Shown one piece after another: positions 1 through 7,782 of a stretch of DNA of 10,723 bases. Source of the stretch: Synura sp. LO234KE (lineage: Eukaryota; Sar; Synurophyceae; Synurales; Mallomonadaceae); NCBI GenBank assembly GCA_015143735.1, contig VKHC01000599.1, forward strand, positions 1 to 10,723, read 5' to 3'. Every line of letters starts with the position of its first letter. Position 1 is the first letter of the stretch. The notes under the pieces were generated by a model. The model saw nothing but the letters and a program-made list of their open reading frames with translations, had not been told where the DNA came from and did no database searches. Made by a program: the position numbers and the translations under genes.

Positions 1-602
1 TTTACTCTAACACCCCCCCCCTTAAGCTAGGCTTGCTCATCCGTAGACTGAGAAGTCATCTAGCATACAAGGTTAGATAGAGTGGGTATGAGTGTAGAAT
101 CTTCAACAACACTGGAGTCTGTCCAGCAGTGGTATGCACACTCCTTTCTTAGGGATTTTGCAGCACCACTGATGCGCTGTTACACCTTTTTTTTCACAGT
201 ATAACTTTTACTAGCTTCTTAGGGGGATCGAATAAAAACCATTTCAATTTCACCCTAAGCACCCTTAAGAGCCCTAATGGCAGATCACACATGGTGTAAG
301 GTTGCGCAATCACAACCAAGTCGCAGTTATCAATTACCGACTAATCAATTTTCGCCAGTATACAAACTCAAGTGAAGGAAATAGAGTCGCTGCAATTACT
401 ACGCGAAGCCAACTAATCAATTAATTATGCAAGAAATCTGGAAAGGATGAAACTTCATGCAGTAGGGTGAAGTAAGAGGATTGCAATACTATTTGCGGAA
501 AGTCGTATAACTAACTAGTTCCAGCGCGAAGCCAGCGTGTTGAGTTCGGTGTCGTCTCAGCCATTGCAACCGCGAGGAACTTATTTCAGTGCATTGATTG
601 AA
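1..602. other. Intergenic, 3' flank of the phosphatase/kinase gene
   Basis: I see no coding region, tRNA or repeat family member here. A run of nine C lies at 13-21. The minus-strand gene ends at 603, so its 3' UTR and polyadenylation site should fall within the right part of this stretch; I could not identify a clear signal. Confidence 0.6.
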
Positions 603-3600
603 TTAATCGTGGTTATCCCAATTCAGCCACTTGCCTCCATCAAAAGGCGCACTCCAAGAGTCTATCATTTCCTGTGACACTCCACCAGACATAACCTCCT
701 CCATGCAAGTGGCTGCTAGAGGCTGTAGAGGAGAGGGCTGACCTGGAAGTTTACCCCAATCTACCTCCTTAAACAGTTCGTGCCCCTTTAGTTCATCCAT
801 ACCCGAGACGCGGGCACCTAACCGGGCCTCTGGATCCTTCACAACAAGCCTAGATATGAGGTTACCCACCGCAGGATCGAGTTGGTGAGGCAGAGGGAGC
901 GTCGGAAGTGCAGCAGATCCTAACGCAGATATCTTCGAGTATACCACTAGCTCGCTCGGATTAGCGAACGGATGCTCTCCAGTGGATAGTTCGAAGAGCA
1001 GCACTCCGAGCGCCCATAAATCTACTGCAGTCCCGTGACCCTGTTGCGATATCTGCTCGGGAGACAAGTAGTCCGCAGCACCACAAATAGTGTATGTTCT
1101 AGAGCGACTGGTCGCACCCACTTTACAGATGCGATAATCACAAAGCACTACCCGACCGTTGGCATCCACATGGATCGTCTCTGGCTGTATCGCGCGGTAG
1201 ATCGTGCCCAGACCGTGCAAGATCTCCAACGCACTCACCAAACAAGCACATACGTATGACAATGCAACCGTGGGCAATATCACGTTGTTGGATCTAGCGA
1301 GGACGCTCAGATCCGCCACCACCGGTGAGTTGTAGAGTAAATGGAACGCATTGGAGTCTTTGTAGTACTGCATAAGTTTAGGGAGAAAAGGGCATGCCGG
1401 CTCAACAGCCTCTACAGTACGTACTCCATCCAAGGAATTGTGTACACTGCGGACCATTTTCAGGGCCTCCACCTCGGATAACACGAAGGTGCGCAAACTA
1501 ACGTTTGGAGTGGGGGAGTTGATCGAGCCTAGAATCAGCGGCCCAATCGCATCGCTAGATACCACACCCAGCAAAGACACCTCTCCGATGGTGGCGGGCG
1601 CTTGTAACGACTCCAGTGCCGCGGCCTCTCTCTTCCTTCTATCTGCGTCTATAATATCAGCGAGTGGCCCAAGCATCTCCTCAAACCCTTTTTTATCGAT
1701 GGACAACAAGTGCACTTTTGTCACAGCGATAACATTTGCAGCCCGTGGCGCTGAAGACAACAAGGCGCGTTCTCCAAAATAATCGTGGTCTTTCAATTTC
1801 AACACAACCTTCTCCCCCTCCCCCTCCTCTAAATTCACAGTGCAATCGCAGCGGCCTCTCAGGATCACGTAGAATTTCTCCCCGATTTCTCCTTGTCGAA
1901 TAATATACGTCCCTTGCGGAGCAGTTTCTTCGCTCAGAATATCACAGAGCCGCTGTAACTGCTGCACACTGAGCGAGCGCAACATCTCTATTCGATGCAA
2001 CGTGTGCATGATGTTCTTACGCGTATCTACTGTACGCAATACCTCTCGGCGGAATACCTTTCTGTCCAACGACCACAACACGCCGTCGGTGATCGCGATA
2101 ACGGAGGCTGCACGAGGCTTGCCGTACCTAACACGCGACATACACACAACAACACGCATATATCCATCGTAGGAATACTTCAGCATTTCCTCGATAAACA
2201 GATGGGTCGGAGAAGAAAAACATGTCAAGAAACTAACGAACACACCCGTCCTGCAACAAAACTTACATGAGCGACAACTCTCCGAAGCTGGGGTGGAACG
2301 TGGCGCTCGACTCGTACACATGCACCACATTTCCCCCTGTCTTATCCTCTTCCGAACTGCGCACCCGCACCTCGTATTTCCCACTCTCTATAATGTAAAG
2401 CCTGTCCCCGTGGTGCCCCTGTGTGATCACCCACTCCCCCTCCTTCACCACCCGCTTGGTCATCATTCCAATCACACTATCTCGCTGGCTATCCGTTAAA
2501 TGCTGGAAGATGAAACTGCTTCGAATCGCGCTCGATATCAATTGCTTCTCCTCCGCCGTTTTCTCCGCCGCCGCCAACAGTGCGGACTTCACTTCATCTT
2601 CGTCGTCGTCGTCCTCTCCCTCGTACGTAACCGCGTCCTGCACAATGGTCTTTTTCTTCTCGCGACTCATGACACGACGAACGGGTTTCGAATCTGCTCG
2701 CACGTCGGTGTACAGCGTGGAGGCACGTTTTTTAGGGCCCTCTTCACCCGCTATCCCATCCAGCTTAATAATGATCACTGTGATGTCATCAGTCCTGACT
2801 TCATACTGCAGCCAAAGGGAATACGACTGGGCAACAACAGCGCGGCAAGCATCCAGCGGATCATCTTTACTTGTGATGATATCTGCCACCATCTGATTGG
2901 TCAAGAATTCGAAGACGCCGTCGCTAGCAATCGCTATGTAACAGTCGTCTGGTCCAAGCACTCTGTCGCAGGTCATGACATCCCACAACACGGTTATATA
3001 AAGTTATCTCATGACTTAAATACATGAGAATATGATGAAAGGAAAATTAGCAGTCAAGCTATCCAACAAATGAAAAAAGATGTGGTGCTTGGCGGGTTCT
3101 GTTGTCCTATGTTACCTCTCCAGGATTTCGGGCTCAGCAAATACACCCAATTCTTCCGCATATTTGTCCCCAATCGAACGCGTAAACGCCGTGCCTGGAT
3201 AGTCCCCTTTTGTAGACCACACACGTGGAGGGTCCCCCCCTTCGTCAATCTCATCCCCTACTTTTAATGTGCCCCAGTTCTCGTGAATAGGTTCTAGACC
3301 TTCGATTTGATCCATGGATAATATTCGCGCACCACATTTTTTCACCCGCTCTCTTTCGTCTTGTCTGTATGGTGTCTGGTCAGAAGACATCGCTACCGCT
3401 ACATAGCGTCCGTCGGGGTTCTTGGATACGATGATCGCTCGAGAGTCTCCAACGTTGCTTACAAAGATTGTCCGTCCTCGGAAGACCACAGATACAGCGG
3501 TTGTTCCGGACAGTGAGTCGTCGATTGTCCGCTCAGCATGAAGCTATAAAATATTGGCGGTTTATGTGTCCGTAAGTTGGGTAATAAATATGTCATTAAT

Positions 3601-4243
3601 TAGAGATTTTGAAATCCTACCGCTTCATTGACAAGGAGATGAGCTTGTACAATACTCTCCTTAACAGCAGCGTTCGATCCTGCTCGAGAGAGCTTCTCGC
3701 TGAGTAGTTGATGCAACTTTAGAAGGAAAAAAATGAAGTAAAAGCATAGGAAAGAGCATATATTCATACGTGATCTCTAGCATATCTGGCGCAGTCATGT
3801 CCATCCTTTCCGTGTCCATCAAACACAGAAAAAAAGGATTGGTCCTTAACATGTCCTAACTGCCTGACTATGCACAAAAAATCTTGATTTTCCTTGTTAG
3901 GGGCTACAAATAAAATATGGTAATTCTAATGTAACACAGCTTCCAGAATATATGATTACCATCTGGATAGTATCCTCGCTGGGAAACCCATGCATATTTT
4001 AGATTGTAATTTGAAAAAGTTAACTGCTCTGTGCTCTCCGGACATTCTATCCGAAGGTTAATCTCTTCGACCGAAAGGGGCTCAGGACTTCGAGGTGTTT
4101 CTTCTTTCGCAGATAGAACATCAGGTACTGGGCTCGGGGGTGGTGGGACTTCCTTTTTACCACAAACACATCCCACTGGCGATACATAAATGAGTTATTT
4201 TCTTGAAATAGTTCATTTCATCATTAAGGATTTAGAGTTTACT
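603..4243 (-). CDS. PP2C phosphatase - tandem cyclic-nucleotide-binding - kinase-like fusion protein, 7 exons, 1031 aa
   Basis: Spliced CDS: 4243, 4175-3960, 3903-3770, 3716-3621, 3543-3116, 2962-2267, 2127-603 (3096 nt including TAA). All junctions are GT-AG and the joined frame is open. Domains: N-terminus MGCVCGKK (Gly2 myristoylation, Cys3/Cys5 acylation likely); PP2C at about 59-360 with KENQD (76-80), FDGHG (100-104), SGTTAV (161-166), GDSRA (181-185), ASDG (304-307) and DDIT (350-353), so the metal ligands are present; linker with KKRAST (369-374) and an acidic run (408-415); CNB-A about 437-548 with FGELSL (518-523) and PRAAS (528-532); CNB-B about 566-680 with FGERAL (641-646) and PRAAN (651-655); kinase-like fold about 700-980. 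The order matches the plant PP2C/CNB/kinase family (Arabidopsis At2g20050). Catalytic kinase motifs are altered: YRAIQPET (835-842) for HRD, DYR (854-856) for DFG. Predicted role: cyclic-nucleotide-regulated Ser/Thr dephosphorylation at a membrane. Exon ends are inferred from family alignment without RNA evidence. Confidence 0.93.
2128..2266 (-). other. Intron 6 (139 bp), phase 2
   Basis: Donor GTAAGT (consensus), acceptor GTGTTAG. It lies inside the phosphate-binding cassette of CNB-A: FGELSLM is completed by the first base of the next exon and continues YGKPRAAS. If retained, the reading frame stops at once (ATG TAA). Confidence 0.9.
2963..3115 (-). other. Intron 5 (153 bp), phase 2
   Basis: Donor GTAACA, acceptor GCGACAG. 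Nearer upstream AG dinucleotides leave an in-frame TAA, so the acceptor ending at 2963 is the one that keeps the frame. The joined peptide PEILERVLGPDDCYIAIASDG has the same spacing as the plant family between PEI and ASDG. Confidence 0.82.
3544..3620 (-). other. Intron 4 (77 bp), phase 0
   Basis: Donor GTAGGA, acceptor TTTTATAG. Removal joins LLVNEA to LHAERTIDDSLSGTTAV, the PP2C SGTTA motif. Confidence 0.9.
3717..3769 (-). other. Intron 3 (53 bp), phase 0
   Basis: Donor GTATGA, acceptor TTCTAAAG with a T-rich tract before it. It separates the DGHG-containing exon from the following helix (LHQLLSEKL). Confidence 0.88.
3904..3959 (-). other. Intron 2 (56 bp), phase 1
   Basis: Donor GTAATC, acceptor TTTGTAG. 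Removal joins GYYPD to APNKENQD, restoring the first PP2C motif. Confidence 0.9.
4176..4242 (-). other. Intron 1 (67 bp), splits the start codon
   Basis: The only in-frame start candidate at the beginning of the next exon would be GTG at 4176. Splicing donor GTAAAC (from 4242) to acceptor GCCAG (ending 4176) joins A (4243) to TG (4175-4174) and gives ATG GGA TGT, i.e. a MGC acylation signal. Size and sites match the other introns. Upstream of the joined ATG the frame is closed by TGA with no earlier ATG. Confidence 0.75.
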
Positions 4244-4474
4244 TCGTTGGATGAAAAAAATAAAAAATAAGGTCCTAAGTTCTCAAATGAGCTTTTGTGT
4301 CAAACGTCTCTGCAACCCAAACCTCCTCAAGCACGAGATAGTTAGTTAAAATTGCGATGTACGCAACACGCAATCATCTAGATTCTGTTTTACTAGTGCG
4401 TGGGTGGACAATTATTTTTACAACGACTAGTTGAAGTAATGACGATTGATTATTCTCGATTGCAATCATAACAA
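4244..4474. promoter_or_regulatory. Divergent promoter region between the phosphatase/kinase gene and the ferredoxin gene
   Basis: About 230 bp separate the spliced ATG of the minus-strand gene from the ATG of the plus-strand gene, so both 5' UTRs and promoters must fit here. On the minus strand the 5' UTR just before the start is T-rich (A-rich on the plus strand, 4254-4270). I see no TATA box I would trust on either side. Confidence 0.6.
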
Positions 4475-4885
4475 ATGCTCACAACAGCATTCTTTACTGT
4501 TCTCCTTTTAGCGCTAGGAAATGTTCTTGCTCTTAGATACTCTAGGCTGCTTAAGCCCACAGTCCTGACATTTTCTCGGCTCGATATGGCCAAAGTGGTC
4601 ATCACTGTTGATGGAAAAAATATAGAATGCTCAGAAAGCACAGTGAATTTGAGGAAAAAGCTTATGGAGAATAAAATTGACGTATATAATTTAAAGGGGA
4701 AGCTTAATAACTGCGGTGGGGCAGGAATTTGTGGAACTTGCGCTGTCAAGGTTTTGAGTGGTGCTAATAACTTGAGTCCCCCTTCGAAAAACGAGTTGAA
4801 TACTTTGAATGGAAAACCTTCTGATATCAGATTATCTTGCTGCGCCAAAGTGTCTGGACCCGTGTCTATTAAAGTTAAACCTTAG
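4475..4885 (+). CDS. [2Fe-2S] ferredoxin-like protein with N-terminal targeting leader (136 aa)
   Basis: Single-exon ORF, ATG to TAG. Residues 1-19 are a hydrophobic signal-like segment (FFTVLLLALGNVLA) with a plausible cleavage after VLA. Residues 20-40 are basic and hydroxylated with one acidic residue, like a transit peptide. The domain from about 40 to 136 is a beta-grasp ferredoxin fold with cluster ligands Cys80, Cys86, Cys89 and Cys122 (Cys123 is adjacent). The spacing C-x5-C-x2-C and the context NCGGAGICGTC resemble the PnsB3/NDF4 group of plants and related cyanobacterial proteins, rather than photosynthetic PetF (C-x4-C-x2-C). Predicted role: electron transfer or structural Fe-S subunit, probably in the plastid. 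Met38 (4586) is an alternative start that would give an untargeted protein. The partner is unknown; many algae lack chloroplast NDH, so the PnsB3 likeness should not be read as function. Confidence 0.88.
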   Translation: MLTTAFFTVLLLALGNVLALRYSRLLKPTVLTFSRLDMAKVVITVDGKNIECSESTVNLRKKLMENKIDVYNLKGKLNNCGGAGICGTCAVKVLSGANNLSPPSKNELNTLNGKPSDIRLSCCAKVSGPVSIKVKP

Positions 4886-5535
4886 CGCTAATAATAACTT
4901 CGCGATTAAAGGAAATGGAGCATTCTACGATTATCAGTTTAAATTGTTCAATCTTTCCTTTCCTACATGGCTCAGAGTTTTATGGATTAAAGTGCATCTA
5001 TTAAATAACCATATGATTGGTTGAAACCTGTTTAAGTAGAGCTCGTATTGAATCGCTTAGTAGAAACAAGGAATTGATTCCAACATTTCCTTTGTTTACT
5101 TTCGAATTCTTAAGCAGTACAACTTCCTCAGTAATCACAGCGAAAATAGTTGTATCCTCCTAGCTAAGCTTGGGTTGAAAATCGATAGTTATTAATATCT
5201 AAGCGCGGATAACGTGCAAGTCATGGTAAAGGAAAGTCAATCGTAGCCTCTAGCGACATACACAAGGGTGACCGGAATTACTTAATTATTACTACTTGGA
5301 AGAAAAGGTCAAAGGGCAATACCACCGAGAACTTCGGGCATGAGTGCTACGTAGCAAGTAAATGACCTACTACTGGTAGTTTTCAGGACGTGTGTGGTGG
5401 CGGTTTTCGTGGTACCACTTTCTTGTACTAGAGTTTTTTACATCATTTCTGAGGAAATTGTATCAAGTCTTCTTTTTTAGCCTCCAAATTTTGCTCGGCA
5501 AAGATACCCCTTGTTCTTGAAAATCGAATGATGCC
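4886..5535. other. Intergenic, 3' side of the ferredoxin gene
   Basis: No gene recognised. The first few hundred bases should include the ferredoxin 3' UTR. The region is A/T-rich with no repeat family or RNA gene that I can identify. Confidence 0.55.
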
Positions 5536-5654
5536 TCACCAAATATTCCCACACCGCCACCAGGAGGAGCAGGTGGTTGAGTATTTGGTGACTGAGGAGT
5601 AGATTTTCCGAGTGCATGCGGTCGGATCTCTCCACGCTGTCTTGGGATTTGCAA
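5463..5654 (-). pseudogene. Short Pro/Gly-rich open frame, possible exon or gene fragment
   Basis: An open frame of 63 codons that begins at a TTG, with an in-frame TGA just upstream, so it is not a complete gene from an ATG. Its composition is not random-looking: STPQSPNTQPPAPPGGGVGIFGE followed by ASFDFQEQGVSLPSKIW and a basic end (RLKKKT). The PPGGG..IFG pattern recalls the repeats of HN1/Jupiter-type microtubule-associated proteins, but one short match is weak evidence. It could be one exon of a spliced gene, a relic, or chance. Confidence 0.22.
5536..5591. repeat. Inverted repeat / stem-loop, 13-bp arms
   Basis: Arms 5536-5548 (TCACCAAATATTC) and 5579-5591 (GAGTATTTGGTGA) pair at 12 of 13 positions. 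A second pair, CCACC (5557-5561) and GGTGG (5572-5576), nests inside. It coincides with the Pro/Gly-rich open frame on the minus strand. Confidence 0.6.
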
Positions 5655-7379
5655 GTTGGTTCATGCAGAGTACTAGCTAGTTTTAGCCAGTGACGCGGGT
5701 GCGTTGTCCTTCATTCTGGTCTGTTTTTTTATTCCTCAGTGCCACGGCTTAGCTAATCTCCTACCAAAACTGATCATGCTATTTTTGGGAGATACTTCAA
5801 AAATCAATCGAACGCCTCAAGTAAATTGTTAACTCCCATTATTTTTGACTTGTGATCACGGTGACTGTGATTGCGGTAACTTCACAAATATTTACAGACA
5901 ACTGAATCCTGATTAGAGAGACTAACTGTTTAATTCCCCACCTTTAAATTTTCGAAACAACGTGACCGACGAATCTACTGTGTTCATGGTTGAATGGTTG
6001 TCCTCCACTTAGGGCAATTAGAGCCAGAGTACAACTTGAGCGAACTTGACGCTTGGGTGCCGAGATATGAACCGGATAATCTTTGAGCCCTACCAAGGAC
6101 AAAATATGCTGATTCTGAGCTTAGATAGCTATTAGAAAACTTTGCAAAACTTCTAAAACTCATTTTGAAACAAGCAACTGACAAGTGTCAGCATTGGCGA
6201 CAGCCCGCTTCCCCTACGCCTGTACTTCGCTCTTCTGCAACCTAGTGATAAATCAGCGTGCAAACTTCACCCATGTCGGCATAAAATATTAGCGCGTTTA
6301 GCGAATACTTAACTCCTCCAGTAACTCCTAAAGAAAGTTCTTTGCCCCGAATTTTTACTATCATAGGGGAGTTCCGCATCGCTGCAAAGACATGGGCGAG
6401 TAATTACGGGGGGATACTATTATCTGACCTTCAACACGAGTCTCAAAATTTTGAGTGCTTTTACCTTTGGAGCTCATAAGCAGAATAAACAGTGAGAGTT
6501 TCAGTATTCAACAATCGCAGTGAACTCGGATGAATCTCTTTCTCTAAATATCCACCGCTCCCACACACCGGAGGAGATATCACGGTGCCCCCTCATATCG
6601 CTTGCCTACACCCTTAGTGGGAATTATCTTTTTTTTATAGAACATATTGGTGCTTCAAATATATGCCTGTCATTTTTGCTAAGCTAAGATTTTACTTGAA
6701 AAACTCAGAGCTCGCTATGACAAGTGCTATTTAAGAGGTCCTCAACCAAGGGCTTGCTATGCTTACTTTCTTTTGCAGATGATGCAAACAACAACAACAT
6801 GCAATTTTACAACGACTCTCATAACTCACTAGAAAAGCTCTGACACCCAACTTAATCCGATTGCAATATCTCATGGAGAATTTCTACGGTCTCGGTCAAT
6901 ACCCGAAACAGCTTTTTATGTGGAAAGCTGCTGGCGCCGGAGATTTTGTAAACAATTTCACTTCCTTACAGAATCGAGATGAAACGTATACAGGAAGCCT
7001 GGTTACGAGTGGAGATCAAACGTTATATCCTGAATGATTTTTTATATTGTAAAACTTAGCTTAGCGAAAGATTTCGCACCGCACATAAATCATTAAGTAC
7101 CCTCATAAGCAACATTTTCAGATCCTACAAGGGGAAGGGCAAGCGCACCGGTCCACTAACTACGATGGTTCTGTAAAAACCCACACATGTATCTAACCCT
7201 AACCCCTTACTTCACTCTCTATGGCCCTCGCAAAATGCTTCATAATAAATTGCGTCCTTGCCCGAAGGTCACGTTCGCCGGCCCTCCAGGCTTCGCTTCT
7301 CGCTATTGCAAACCTCTACTTGTAGATCCTCTTCCATTCTTTATTGCATCTCCATCTGGCTGTGCGGCTGCTTTGTGGT
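5655..7379. other. Long intergenic stretch without recognisable gene
   Basis: No tRNA, rRNA or convincing coding region found on either strand. Short open frames occur but show no domain I know. One spells LLSFADDAN (around 6760-6790), recalling the FADD box of reverse transcriptases, but the surrounding motifs are absent. A short interstitial CTAACCCTAACCCC sits at 7193-7206. Confidence 0.5.
7193..7206 (+). repeat. Short telomere-like sequence
   Basis: CTAACCCTAACCCC contains two CCCTAA-type units. It is short enough to be chance. Confidence 0.25.
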
Positions 7380-7780
7380 AACAGCTTAGTGTGCGCCGTC
7401 TGCGTTCCGCTAACAAGACGCCCTTAGTTCCTTGTCGCCCTTGCAATGTTCACTGGGCGGTTACCTCATCTGGGAGCATTGGGGCTCGCCTCAGGGGCTG
7501 CGGATTGCTGTTTGTACTGCGAAGCCCACTTCCGTCGCCACCCACTTCCCCGAGAACGGCAGCAGCGGCACGAGACTGCCAGCTGGGGCGTGCCAGGCGT
7601 TCTGGCTTATCCCTTGTTCTTGAGAAGTTGCCTGAACATCGAGTTGCATTAGTTGACGCGTCAGCGCGCTCCTTCCGCGGGTGCAGTACCGTGGACCAGT
7701 GCGCTTTTGATCTGCTTGCGCTCCTTGGTCATTTCCGTAGGTCGATGTCTGTGTCCGGCTACTTTCATCAGCGCACAAAA
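7380..7780. other. GC-rich block next to the inverted-repeat element, function unknown
   Basis: By hand count 7441-7740 is about 59% GC (177/300), against about 28% for 8281-8460. All frames have few stops because of composition, giving overlapping open frames on both strands (for example 7391-7858 plus, 7491-7796 minus); none shows a domain I recognise. The block ends abruptly at the first repeat motif at 7783, which I read as the left border of the element. Confidence 0.45.
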
Positions 7781-7782
7781 AA

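Noticed and set aside
1035-3027. Plus-strand open frames (for example 1035-1259, 1438-1782, 1995-2270, 2423-2896, 2500-3027)
   Set aside because: They lie opposite well-supported exons, overlap each other and show no domain.
4174-4176. GTG as start codon of the phosphatase/kinase gene
   Set aside because: Non-ATG starts are rare in nuclear genes, and a standard intron restores ATG at the same residue.
4450-4848. Minus-strand open frame of 132 codons
   Set aside because: It is antisense to the ferredoxin domain, whose Cys motif fixes the true strand.
6760-6835. LLSFADDAN reading as a reverse transcriptase FADD box
   Set aside because: No other reverse transcriptase motif is found around it, stops are near on both sides, and the fragment is too short; kept only as a remark.
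6873-7037. Short frame with a Sel1-repeat-like stretch (GLGQYPKQLFMWKAAGAGD)
   Set aside because: A single partial match in a 54-codon frame is within what chance can give.
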